From UKL13-2 sp044228625 (GTDB taxonomy: Bacteria > Pseudomonadota > Gammaproteobacteria > Burkholderiales > Usitatibacteraceae): DNA of 25,737 bases. Positions 15,916-24,060 of this stretch are shown in pieces (position 1 is the first letter of the stretch; each line of letters begins with the position of its first letter). Position numbers and translations under genes: made by a program. The stretch lies in contig JBGAUM010000046.1 of assembly GCA_044228625.1 (NCBI GenBank), positions 1-25,737 on the forward strand, given 5' to 3'. The notes below the pieces were generated by a model that was given only the letters and a program-made list of their open reading frames with translations, searched no databases and was not told the DNA's origin.

Positions 15916-15936
15916 TGTGAAGATTCACACTATATT
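15916..15936 (+). promoter_or_regulatory. aceB promoter with palindrome in the spacer
   Basis: A -10-like TATATT (15931-15936) is preceded by a perfect palindrome TGTGAA-GA-TTCACA (15916-15929) that occupies the spacer between -10 and a poor -35. A regulator bound there would block the promoter. The arms look like a CRP site (TGTGA/TCACA) but with four instead of six bases between, so CRP is unlikely; a repressor of carbon metabolism is more probable. Confidence 0.4.
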
Positions 15937-16017
15937 AGTTAGGGAATACACTGAGCCCCTTTTCTGTCATTTTTGCGGACCGATCTGTTCAAGGATTCAT
16001 CCCGCCAGAGGTATTTC

Positions 16018-17619
16018 ATGAACGCGACTCCTACTGTTCCCGCCGGCATGATCATCCATGCGCCGATCACCCCCGAGTTTGCCGAAATCCTGACGCCGGA
16101 CGCCCTGGCATTTGTGTGCAAGCTGGCGCGAAAGTTCGAACCCGTCCGTCAAACGCGGCTTGCCGCGCGCGTGGAACGGCAGGCTGCCTTTGACCAAGGC
16201 AAGCTCCCGGACTTCCTGCCCGAGACGCGCGCGGTGCGCGAAAGCAACTGGGTGGTCAAGGGCGTACCGGCAGATTTCCAGGACCGGCGCGTGGAGATCA
16301 CCGGCCCCACCGACCGCAAGATGGTCATCAATGCACTCAATTCAGGCGCCTCGACCTTTTTGGCAGATTTCGAAGACGCGAACTGCCCGACGTGGGAGAA
16401 CATGATCGAGGGCCAGATCAACCTGCGCGATGCCAACTTGCGCACCATCACCTTCGCGCAAAACGGCAAGCAATACAAACTCAACGACAAGGTGGCTGTT
16501 CTGATTCCCCGCCCGCGCGGCTGGCACCTGGACGAAAAGCACGTCACGCTCGACGGCAAGCCGGTGTCCGGGTCGATCTTCGATTTCGCGCTGTATTTCT
16601 TCCACAACGTCAAGACTTTGCTGACCCGTGGGAGCGGCGCCTATCTCTATTTGCCCAAGATGGAATCGCATCTTGAGGCCCGCCTGTGGAATGACATCTT
16701 CATCACGGCGCAAGAAGAGCTCGGTGTGCCGCAGGGATCGATCAAGGCGACGGTCCTGATCGAAACCATCACCGCTGCTTTTGAAATGGACGAAATCCTT
16801 TATGAGCTGCGTGAGCACAGCGCGGGACTGAACATCGGCCGCTGGGACTACATCTTTTCGGCCATCAAGAAATTCCGGCTGAACAAGGACTTTTGCCTGG
16901 CCGACCGCGCGCAAGTGAACATGCTGGCGCCCTTCCTGCGCGCCTATGCGCTCACACTGGTGAAAACCTGCCACAAGCGCGGCACGTTTGCGATGGGCGG
17001 CATGGCCGCGCAGATCCCCATCAAGAACGACGAAGCGGCCAACGCGGCGGCGATGGAAAAAGTGCGCGCAGACAAGTTGCGCGAAGTGACCGACGGCTGC
17101 GACGGCACCTGGGTGGCGCACCCCGGGCTGGTCCCCATCGCCAAGGCGGTGTTCGACGAACACATGAAAACCTCCAACCAGATCCACCGCCAGCGCGACG
17201 ACGTGAGTTTCACGGCCAAGGACCTTCTCAATTTCCTGCCGGAAGCACCCATCACCGAAGCCGGGTTACGCAACAACATCCAGGTCGGCATCCAATATGT
17301 GGGCTCGTGGCTGGCCGGCAATGGCTGCGTGCCGATTTTCAATCTGATGGAAGATGCGGCCACCGCCGAAATTTCGCGCTCACAAGTGTGGCAATGGATC
17401 CGCTCGCCCAAGGGCGTGCTGGACGATGGCCGCAAGGTCACCAAAGAAATGGTGAAACCGCTGATCGCCGACGAGTTGGCCAAGACCCCATCCATTGTTG
17501 GGCAAGCGGCGTACGACGCGGGCAAATACGCCGAGGGTGCGGCGATGTTTGAAACACTGGTGATGGATGACAACTACGAAGAATTCTTGACGTTACCGGC
17601 GTATCGCGCGATTGCGTAG
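16018..17619 (+). CDS. aceB: Malate synthase A
   Basis: This 533-residue enzyme condenses glyoxylate and acetyl-CoA to malate in the glyoxylate cycle, allowing growth on acetate and fatty acids. The length is that of malate synthase A, not the 720-residue G form. Motifs seen: FLADFEDANCPTWENM (about 114-129), PRPRGWH with the catalytic arginine (165 or 167), VLIETITAAFEMDEI, LNIGRWDYIFSAIK (about 271-284) and NLMEDAATAEISRSQVWQW with the catalytic aspartate. The ATG at 16018 is preceded by AGAGG; an in-frame start at 15973 would add 15 residues and is less likely. aceA is not in the window. Expression is probably governed by the divergent LysR protein. Confidence 0.97.
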   Translation: MNATPTVPAGMIIHAPITPEFAEILTPDALAFVCKLARKFEPVRQTRLAARVERQAAFDQGKLPDFLPETRAVRESNWVVKGVPADFQDRRVEITGPTDRKMVINALNSGASTFLADFEDANCPTWENMIEGQINLRDANLRTITFAQNGKQYKLNDKVAVLIPRPRGWHLDEKHVTLDGKPVSGSIFDFALYFFHNVKTLLTRGSGAYLYLPKMESHLEARLWNDIFITAQEELGVPQGSIKATVLIETITAAFEMDEILYELREHSAGLNIGRWDYIFSAIKKFRLNKDFCLADRAQVNMLAPFLRAYALTLVKTCHKRGTFAMGGMAAQIPIKNDEAANAAAMEKVRADKLREVTDGCDGTWVAHPGLVPIAKAVFDEHMKTSNQIHRQRDDVSFTAKDLLNFLPEAPITEAGLRNNIQVGIQYVGSWLAGNGCVPIFNLMEDAATAEISRSQVWQWIRSPKGVLDDGRKVTKEMVKPLIADELAKTPSIVGQAAYDAGKYAEGAAMFETLVMDDNYEEFLTLPAYRAIA

Positions 17620-17658
17620 GAACCCATCACGGCACACGCAGGACTGGCAAACCCAAGC

Positions 17659-17674
17659 ACCGGCGCGGTGTTTG
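17659..17674 (+). terminator. Weak hairpin after aceB
   Basis: CACCG-GCG-CGGTG (17659-17671) followed by only three T. It is the only hairpin that I see in the 123 bases between aceB and the convergent YgaP-like gene. Confidence 0.2.
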
Positions 17675-17742
17675 AAGCATTTTCCGCTGAAACTCCGCAC
17701 CCGTCTTGGGGTTGTTAATCTGCGTACTCCTGGACCGATGGC

Positions 17743-17952
17743 CTAGCAACCGGATTCGATCCCGGCCTTGCGAAGCAACTGCTCCATCAGGCACCAGCGT
17801 GTCACGCCGCTTTGCAGCAGGTTGAGGCCGACAAACGCGGTGAACGCGAGCCACCAAGGACTCACGAACAGCGGGCTTCCGGGGATGCCCAGGGCAAGCG
17901 ACAACAGGATGAACGTGCCCGCAACGATGCGGACGATGCGCCAGGTGGTCAT
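17743..17952 (-). CDS. YgaP-like inner-membrane protein (DUF2892)
   Basis: This 69-residue protein has two membrane helices (about 7-25, VRIVAGTFILLSLALGI, and 31-50, PWWLAFTAFVGLNLLQSGVT) followed by WCLMEQLLRKAGI, the pattern of the DUF2892 domain. In E. coli YgaP the same domain is fused to a rhodanese that handles sulfane sulfur and is regulated by the ArsR-type sensor YgaV. Here only the membrane part is present. Its ATG overlaps the TGA of the RND pump as ATGA, so its synthesis is coupled to the pump and it is the last gene of that operon. Whether it is an accessory pump subunit or part of sulfur handling is open. Confidence 0.85.
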   Translation of the reverse strand: MTTWRIVRIVAGTFILLSLALGIPGSPLFVSPWWLAFTAFVGLNLLQSGVTRWCLMEQLLRKAGIESGC

Positions 17953-20900
17953 GCGACTTCTCCTTTGAGGTCAGGTTGAGAGGGGATAAGGGCTTCCGTG
18001 TTTGCCAAGTTTGGTGTGCCAGGTAACTCTGATGCGTCCGGGTCGCCGGTAGGCACCCGGCGGCGCATGGCCATGAAGTACAACAACGGAATCACCACCA
18101 GGGTCAGCAGGGTCGACACCAGGATTCCGAAAATCAGCGAGATCGCCAATCCGTTGAAGATTGGGTCGTCCAGGATGAACACCGCCCCCATCATCGCGGC
18201 GAGCCCGGTCAGCAGGATCGGCTGCGCGCGGGTCACTGCCGAGCGGACCACCGCATCAGCCAAGGGCACGCCTGCGCGGGTTTGCAGTTCGATGAAATCC
18301 ACCAGCAGGATGGAATTGCGCACGATGATGCCTGCCAGCGCAATCATGCCGATCATGCTGGTGGCCGTGAACGAAGCGCCCAGCACTGCGTGTCCCGGCA
18401 TGACGCCCACCAACGTGAGCGGGATCGGCGCCATGATGATGAGCGGGGTGAGATAGGACCCGAACTGCGCCACCACCAAGAGGTAGATGAGGATCAGTCC
18501 CACGGCGTAAGCGGCACCCATGTCCCGAAATGTCTCGTAGGTGATGGTCCACTCGCCCTCCCATTTCAGGGTGTAGTCGCGCAGGGTATCGTCCGGCTGG
18601 CCGATGAACTGTTCCTGGAGCGTCCCGCCCCCGGGAGTGGTGATGCCAGACAACGCAGCACGGGCGGCGAACATGCCGTACAAGGGGCTGTCAATGCGCC
18701 CGGCCATGTCGGCCACCACGTAGGTCACCGGGCTCAGGTCCTTGCGATAGGCCGGCTGCTCGCGGTGCGAATCCTTGACCTGCACCAATTCACGCAATGG
18801 CACACTGCGGCCATCCGTTCCGCGCACCTGCAACCTCAACAATGCCTCGATGTCGCCGTGGGACTCGGGGGGCAACTGGATTCGGATCGGCACGGCGAAT
18901 CTGGAGCCGTCGTGAAGCATGCCGGTGTCGGCGCCTGAGAGTGCCGCACGCAAGGTGTCAGCCATCGCGGCCGCGGAGATCCCTCTTTCGCCCGCCTTGC
19001 GGCGGTCGATGACCAGGACCTTCCGTGGTGCATCGGCAATCGACGAGTCATCGACGTCGACCACCCCGTCGGTATTCTCCAGCACCCGCCGCACCGCCTT
19101 GGCCACGGCCTGCCGCCGCTCCGCGTCCGGTCCGTGGATCTCGGCCACCAACGGCGCCAGAACCGGCGGACCGGGAGGCACTTCGACCACCTTGGCGTTG
19201 GCACCATGCCGGCGGGCCGCCGCCTGCACCGCCGGTCTCAGCCGGGTGGCAATCGCATGGCTTTGCTCGTGCCTGTCCGACTTGGGCACCAGGTTGACCT
19301 GCAATTCCCCAAGCTCGCTGCTCGCACGCAAGTCGTACTGGCGCACAAGCCCGTTGAAATTGATCGGCGCGGCCGTGCCGGCATAGGCCTGGATGTCATG
19401 CACCACCGGTTCACTGGTCAGCACCGCGGCGATGTCCTGCAGTGCGGCCGACGTGCGCTCCAGGGGCGCACCCGCCGGCATGTCGACCACCACAGAGAAC
19501 TCCGATTTGTTGTCGAACGGCAGCATTTTCAGCCGGACCCACCCCACCATCGGCAGGGCAAGCGAGGCGACGACCAGCACGACCATGCCGAGTGCAACCC
19601 GGCGGCGCATGCGCGGGCCATGCGTGGGGTCGAGCATGGGTGCAAACACGCGGGCGAACAACGGCGCCGCCCGCTGCGAAAGATCAAATGCCGGCGCGTG
19701 CGTGCCGCCGCGGCCCAACAGCATGGCGGCCATCCACGGCGTGACGACAAAGGCCACGGCCAGTGAAATCAGCATGCCCATGCTCGCGTTGATCGGAATC
19801 GGGCTCATGTACGGCCCCATCAGGCCGCTGACGAACGCCATCGGCAGCAATGCGGCGATCACGGTGAACGTGGCGAGGATGGTGGGGCCACCCACCTCAT
19901 CGACCGCCGCCGGGATGATCTCGAGCAGGGGCCGTTCGGGTGTGAGGGCGTGGTGCCGATGGATGTTCTCCACCACGACGATCGCATCATCGACGAGTAT
20001 GCCGATCCAAAAGATCAGCGCAAACAGGGACACGCGATTGAGCGTGAATCCCCACGCCCAGGAGGCAAACAGCGTGGCCGCCAGCGTGAGCACGACCGCG
20101 GCGCCGACGATCAGGGCCTCGCGCCGGCCGAGCGCGACGAACACCAGGGCCACGACGGACAACGTGGCGAACAACAGTTTCTGGATCAGCTTTTTTGCCT
20201 TGTCATTTGCAGTCTCGCCATAGTTCCGTGTCTCCGCGACGTGCACCTCGGCGGGGATCACGGTGTCGCGCAACGTTTCCATCTTGGCGCTGACCGCGGC
20301 CGCGACATCAATGGCATTGGCGCCGGGTTTCTTGGTGACCGACAATACGACGGCCTCACGTTCAATCCCGGGGCGGCCGGGTACCGTCGTCCACACACGC
20401 CGTACCGGGACGGGTGCACCTTCCCGCACGGTGGCCACTTGGCGCAGGAGCACCGGGCGCCCTTGCCGCACGCCCACCACCACCTCTTCCAAGTCCTGGG
20501 CGCGTTCGAAGAAGGGCCCTGCATCGATTCGAATCGTGCGGTTCCCCGAGACCAGATCGCCGACCGCCGCACCCCCGGCCGCCGCGGCAAGCAACTGGCG
20601 CAACTCGGCGATGGTCACGCCCATGACCGCCATCCTCGACGGGTCGATTTCGACCAGGGCCGCACGCCCGGGGGCGCCGAGCGTGCGCACATCGCGCGTC
20701 CCGGCCACCCTCTTGATTTCAGATTCGACACTGGCGGCAACGCGCGCGAGATCGTCGGCACCCGCAACTTCCGAAGAGAGCGTAAACGCGACAATGGGGA
20801 CATCGTCGATGCCCTTCGGCTTCACCACGGGGGGCAGGATGCCGGCGTAGGCAGGGCGCCAATCGGCATGCGAATGCACGGTGTCATACAGGCGCACCAG

Positions 20901-21236
20901 CGCAGTTTGCTGCGGGACGCCGACCTTGAATTGAACCGTGATGATGGCCACGCCGGGGCGCGACACCGAATAGGTGTGCTCGACACCGGCCATGCGCGCA
21001 AGCACCTGTTCGGCGGGAACAGCGACCATTTGTTCGACCTCACGGACACTCGCGCCGGGGAATTGGACCACCACGTTGGCCATCGTGACATCGATTTGCG
21101 GCTCTTCCTCGCGCGGGGTCACGACCACGGCGAACACGCCGAGCAGCAGGGCTGCCACAGCCAGCAGCGGCGTCAATCGAGATGACGCGAACTGACGCGC
21201 CACCCGGCCCGCGATTCCAAGAGTCAAGTTGGTCAT
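17949..21236 (-). CDS. RND efflux pump permease, HAE-type (AcrB family)
   Basis: This 1095-residue inner-membrane antiporter uses the proton gradient to export drugs or other small compounds. A first helix (about 21-40) is followed by the periplasmic porter start EEPQIDVTMANVVVQFPGASVREVEQMVAVPAE. The fourth helix carries GILVDDAIVVVEN with two adjacent aspartates (416-417), the proton relay of hydrophobe/drug exporters; heavy-metal RND pumps have a single Asp there, so metal export is unlikely. The second half repeats the layout and has GIIVRNSILLVDFIE. The length and order are complete, with about 12 helices. The periplasmic adaptor lies 11 bases upstream and the YgaP-like gene overlaps downstream. 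No outer-membrane channel is encoded nearby. The divergent ArsR regulator probably controls it. Confidence 0.95.
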   Translation of the reverse strand: MTNLTLGIAGRVARQFASSRLTPLLAVAALLLGVFAVVVTPREEEPQIDVTMANVVVQFPGASVREVEQMVAVPAEQVLARMAGVEHTYSVSRPGVAIITVQFKVGVPQQTALVRLYDTVHSHADWRPAYAGILPPVVKPKGIDDVPIVAFTLSSEVAGADDLARVAASVESEIKRVAGTRDVRTLGAPGRAALVEIDPSRMAVMGVTIAELRQLLAAAAGGAAVGDLVSGNRTIRIDAGPFFERAQDLEEVVVGVRQGRPVLLRQVATVREGAPVPVRRVWTTVPGRPGIEREAVVLSVTKKPGANAIDVAAAVSAKMETLRDTVIPAEVHVAETRNYGETANDKAKKLIQKLLFATLSVVALVFVALGRREALIVGAAVVLTLAATLFASWAWGFTLNRVSLFALIFWIGILVDDAIVVVENIHRHHALTPERPLLEIIPAAVDEVGGPTILATFTVIAALLPMAFVSGLMGPYMSPIPINASMGMLISLAVAFVVTPWMAAMLLGRGGTHAPAFDLSQRAAPLFARVFAPMLDPTHGPRMRRRVALGMVVLVVASLALPMVGWVRLKMLPFDNKSEFSVVVDMPAGAPLERTSAALQDIAAVLTSEPVVHDIQAYAGTAAPINFNGLVRQYDLRASSELGELQVNLVPKSDRHEQSHAIATRLRPAVQAAARRHGANAKVVEVPPGPPVLAPLVAEIHGPDAERRQAVAKAVRRVLENTDGVVDVDDSSIADAPRKVLVIDRRKAGERGISAAAMADTLRAALSGADTGMLHDGSRFAVPIRIQLPPESHGDIEALLRLQVRGTDGRSVPLRELVQVKDSHREQPAYRKDLSPVTYVVADMAGRIDSPLYGMFAARAALSGITTPGGGTLQEQFIGQPDDTLRDYTLKWEGEWTITYETFRDMGAAYAVGLILIYLLVVAQFGSYLTPLIIMAPIPLTLVGVMPGHAVLGASFTATSMIGMIALAGIIVRNSILLVDFIELQTRAGVPLADAVVRSAVTRAQPILLTGLAAMMGAVFILDDPIFNGLAISLIFGILVSTLLTLVVIPLLYFMAMRRRVPTGDPDASELPGTPNLANTEALIPSQPDLKGEVA

Positions 21237-21247
21237 GTCGGCGACTT

Positions 21248-22363
21248 TCAGGGATGCCGAAATCGCGATGCGGCTTGGGGGTCCAGTGCCACCACGTCAC
21301 CCGGTTGGAGTCCTGACAGGATCTCAATGCCACTTCCGACGAGCCCGCCCAGGCGCACCTGGCGCAACTTCGGCTGCCCGTCGCGAATCACGTAGACGCC
21401 CACCAACTCCGCGTGCTTGACCAAGGCTTCGCGCGGCACCGAAACGCGAAGCGGCAGAACTCCCGCCGAGGCTGTCGCCGATCCGGATGCGGAGATCAAC
21501 ACCCGGGCAAATGATCCGGGTGCGGGGGCATCTTTCATCGCCGGAAGGTCGAGCCTGAGCCGCATCGTCTGGCTGCCCGGCTCGGTGGACGGAAGCAAAA
21601 CACCCTTTTCCGCCGGAATACTCACTGGCGGATATCCCGGGATATCGACCACGAACGTGCCGCCGGCCCGCACAGCGCGCGCGTCCGACTGCACCAGCTG
21701 CGCGGTGACGCGAAGCACGGCAGGATCGACAAGGACGACCAGGGGCCGCCCCGGTTGCGCAAGATCTCCGACCACCACGGGCACCTCGGAAACCACGCCG
21801 GCATACGGCGCGCGTATGACGTGGAAGTCCTCCTGCGTGCGCGCCACACCGGCTTGCGCGATCTGCGCGTTCAGCCCGGCCTCGGCCGCCTTGAATTCGG
21901 CCTCTGCCTGGTCCAAGGCCGCCTGGCTGATGAAGCCCTTGGACTGCAGGTCGCGCTGGCGGCCCAGCGTTCTGCGGGCCACCTCCGTCGCTGCGCGTGC
22001 CGCCTGCACCTGCGCCTCTCCGGCCCGGCTGGCCTGTTGTGCCGCGCGCGCATCGACGCGTGCAAGCACCTGCCCGGCGGTCACGCGATCGCCGGCCTGC
22101 ACCAACAGCGACACCAGGGTCCCTTGCACCGGCGCCGACATGGCGGTTTGCCTCACGGCCTCCACCACGCCGTCGGCCGTGACTGTGCCCGCAGAGGACA
22201 CCGGCGCGGCAATCACGGTGCGAAGGGGTTGCGGCGCCTGCGCGTGGACAGCGGCCACTGCCGTGCCGATGTTCAATGCGAGCGCGATCGAGAAGACCGC
22301 AACTGGCCCCGGCAGTGCTGTCGCAGGTGCCGGTGGCAGATCAAGGATCGAATGAGTTGTCAT
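21248..22363 (-). CDS. RND periplasmic adaptor subunit (membrane fusion protein)
   Basis: This 371-residue adaptor has an N-terminal hydrophobic segment PVAVFSIALALNIGTAVAAVHAQ (about 21-43) that looks like a signal peptide or anchor, a lipoyl half (MSAPVQGTLVSLLVQAGDRVTAGQVLARVDARA), an alanine- and glutamine-rich helical hairpin (about 107-176), the second lipoyl half (IRAPYAGVVSEVPVVVGDLAQPG), a beta-barrel and a membrane-proximal part. It is the first gene of the operon adaptor-RND-YgaP-like. The ATG at 22363 has no clear ribosome binding site, so a slightly different start is possible. A near-consensus promoter inside the palindrome at 22409-22432 gives a leader of about 40 bases. Confidence 0.93.
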   Translation of the reverse strand: MTTHSILDLPPAPATALPGPVAVFSIALALNIGTAVAAVHAQAPQPLRTVIAAPVSSAGTVTADGVVEAVRQTAMSAPVQGTLVSLLVQAGDRVTAGQVLARVDARAAQQASRAGEAQVQAARAATEVARRTLGRQRDLQSKGFISQAALDQAEAEFKAAEAGLNAQIAQAGVARTQEDFHVIRAPYAGVVSEVPVVVGDLAQPGRPLVVLVDPAVLRVTAQLVQSDARAVRAGGTFVVDIPGYPPVSIPAEKGVLLPSTEPGSQTMRLRLDLPAMKDAPAPGSFARVLISASGSATASAGVLPLRVSVPREALVKHAELVGVYVIRDGQPKLRQVRLGGLVGSGIEILSGLQPGDVVALDPQAASRFRHP

Positions 22364-22402
22364 GGGATGGATTGAGGCAAAATCGCCGCGTGGTCAGTTA
22401 CG

Positions 22403-22439
22403 TTGTTGACATTATATGTTCTGATATAATGTTTTTCAA
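22403..22439. promoter_or_regulatory. Divergent overlapping promoters inside a perfect palindromic operator
   Basis: The arms ACATTATAT (22409-22417) and ATATAATGT (22424-22432) form a perfect inverted repeat with six bases between. For the RND operon (minus strand) the promoter is TTGAAA (+ 22434-22439), 17 bases, TATAAT (+ 22411-22416). For the ArsR gene (plus strand) it is TTGTTG (22403-22408), 16 bases, TATAAT (22425-22430). Each arm therefore contains one -10 box. AT-rich dyads of this kind are typical ArsR-family operators. One dimer of the regulator bound here would close both promoters. Confidence 0.8.
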
Positions 22440-22477
22440 TAGATTATTTGGCGGCCCCGGCGGACGCCTCGATTCCC

Positions 22478-22825
22478 ATGCCCAACACCCGTGAAATTGA
22501 TATATCGCAATTGCGCGCCTCGGCGGACCGCTCCTGCGCCATGCTCAAGACACTGTCCAATCCCGACCGTCTGCTGCTGCTCTGTCGCATTTCCCAGGGG
22601 GAATGCTCCGTGGGCGAACTTGAGGAGGCGTTGGACATCCACCAACCCACGCTGTCGCAGCAACTGGGCGTGCTGCGCGATGAGGGCCTGGTGGAAACGC
22701 GCCGCGACGGCAAACGCATTTACTACTCGATCGCCAGTGCCGAAGCGCTGGCGTTGATGCAGGTACTGTACGAACAGTTCTGCAGATTGCCGCCCAAGCG
22801 GCGGCGCCCCTCTGCCCATTCTTGA
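22478..22825 (+). CDS. ArsR-family repressor, BigR/SqrR/YgaV-like persulfide-sensor type
   Basis: This 115-residue winged helix-turn-helix regulator has the family core LKTLSNPDRLLLLCRISQGECSVGELEEALDIHQPTLSQQLGVLRDEGLVETRRDGKRIYYSI. It lacks the CVC metal box of arsenic sensors. It does have Cys36 in LLLLCRI and Cys102 in LYEQFC, the two positions that form the sulfur-bridged pair in BigR, SqrR and YgaV, which sense persulfides; Cys20 and Cys43 are extra. It is divergent from the adaptor-RND-YgaP-like operon and shares a palindromic operator with it, so it probably represses both itself and the pump. An in-frame TTG at 22448 is an alternative start; neither has a good ribosome binding site. 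Confidence 0.88.
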   Translation: MPNTREIDISQLRASADRSCAMLKTLSNPDRLLLLCRISQGECSVGELEEALDIHQPTLSQQLGVLRDEGLVETRRDGKRIYYSIASAEALALMQVLYEQFCRLPPKRRRPSAHS

Positions 22826-22976
22826 CAGAGATCAAACTCAAGCACTGGTGGGCACTTCAAGGCGTTTTGCCATGGAACGCCGCGCCAGTGTTGGCGTTTA
22901 AAAGTCGACGTAGACCGCAACTAGCCGCGCTAGAGTGCAAGCTTTGTTCCATTTCCGATCCAGAAGGGAGTGTCCG

Positions 22977-23285
22977 ATGCACCGGTACTTGCTTCACTGC
23001 GCCGCAATCCTGGCGCTGTCCCTGGCGTATCCCGCATACGCACAACTGACCACCCAGCGCGCCGAGCCGCTGCGCGACAACGATTGCATGCAACTCACCA
23101 GTACTGGCATTTGCATATCGCCCCCAGCCGTCGTACAGAGCAGCGTGCTTGTTTTGAAGGATGGCCGTGTGGCTACGGCGAGACCGGCGGCACTGGCGGA
23201 GCGCGCATTCCAGAAGGTGCGCGTCTGGTCTCTGGAGGGACAAGACCGTCTATCAGGTTTCATCGACACCTGGCGAGCAGCGTAG
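22977..23285 (+). CDS. Open N-terminal fragment of the broken amidohydrolase, 102 aa
   Basis: This is the stretch of the broken gene that can still be translated from its own start: signal peptide MHRYLLHCAAILALSLAYPA then YAQ, the LRDNDC and VLVLKDGRVA segments, and a C-terminal part that is only partly in the ancestral frame (VWSLEG and GFIDTW are, the residues between are not). It ends at a TAG (23283-23285). An automatic annotation would call it a small secreted hypothetical protein; I regard it as a remnant. If made, it would be exported to the periplasm but lack all metal ligands. Confidence 0.4.
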   Translation: MHRYLLHCAAILALSLAYPAYAQLTTQRAEPLRDNDCMQLTSTGICISPPAVVQSSVLVLKDGRVATARPAALAERAFQKVRVWSLEGQDRLSGFIDTWRAA

Positions 23286-24060
23286 GCCTGCCCGCGAACG
23301 CGAGGGCGCGCGCGGCAACCGCACCGTTTTCCTTCGATGGACCGCCGCCCACGCCGCAACGGCCGGGCTTGGCTTTGCCAGGTGCGCGCGCGCTGTCCTC
23401 TGCTGGTCAGCCGTGCGGACTTTGATGTTGCAGTCAATCTCGAAATGAAGTGAGGAGTTGAAAGGTGCGCGCGAACCGGCTTCACCACCGTGCTTGCCGC
23501 ACCGCAAGCCGGCGTGTTGCGTGGCCTAAGCGCGCTCATCAACACGGCCGATCACGCGGATGCCAAGTCGCTGGTGGTGCAGCCTCGCGCGGCGCAACAC
23601 GTCGCGAACGAAGCCGAACGCGGATTTGGCGCAGGCACCCAGTATCGAACTCGGTGATGGGCGATCGCGCTGAATAACGCCAATCCCTGCTGGACGCGAA
23701 ATGGCATCGCAGCGCGACCGAGCGCATCGCGCCAATCCACATTGGGACGCCCGAACAACGCCGCTCGACGCATTGGCGCCGTTTGGCCGCCGGCAACCGA
23801 TCACCGCGCGAAGCCGAACAGGACCAGCATCCCGGCCGTGCGCGACGAGATCGGCTTGAAGATGATCGCGCAGAACTGGCGGCTACAGTACCGGCGCCGC
23901 GATCACCTGAAGCACTGAAACTTCTCGGTGATCGCGCCAGTGAATTTCCGCCGCCGGAAGTCGAAACGCCGGACCAAACGCTCGACGTTGAAATTGGAAC
24001 AATTTGCGCTGGGAACGGAAGCGCCGTCAGATTTCTTCAGCCTTTCGCAGGCACATCGAC
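22977..24060 (+). pseudogene. Broken N-terminal domain of a two-domain secreted amidohydrolase
   Basis: A good AAGGGAG site and ATG open a frame with a signal peptide (cleavage after AYA at about residue 22) and then LRDNDC and VLVLKDGRVA, the start of a secreted imidazolonepropionase-like amidohydrolase of about 1000 residues with two tandem domains. From about 23170 the family sequence continues but jumps between frames: IPEGAR, VWSLEG, KTVY, GFIDTW, SSVGLPANA, ADFDVAVNLEMK, EELKGARE, GFTTVLAAPQAGVLRG through VVQPRAAQHVA, LLDAKWHRSATERI, DEIGLKMIAQNW, then FPPPEVETPDQTLDVE. At least nine frame changes occur before about 24050. As written no long product can be made. Either the gene is decaying by indels or the local sequence has errors. 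Confidence 0.8.

Noticed and set aside
15916..15929. CRP site upstream of aceB
   Set aside because: The arms TGTGA and TCACA are right but the spacing is four bases, not six, so a CRP dimer would not fit well.
17998..21195. Several long open frames on the plus strand opposite the RND pump (up to 411 codons)
   Set aside because: They are the GC-rich mirror of a well-conserved gene, with arginine/histidine/proline-rich compositions, no recognisable motif and no ribosome binding sites.
17949..22363. Heavy-metal (CusA/CzcA-type) efflux, suggested by the ArsR neighbour
   Set aside because: The pump has the two adjacent aspartates of drug-type RND proteins in helix four, and the regulator lacks the metal-binding cysteine box.
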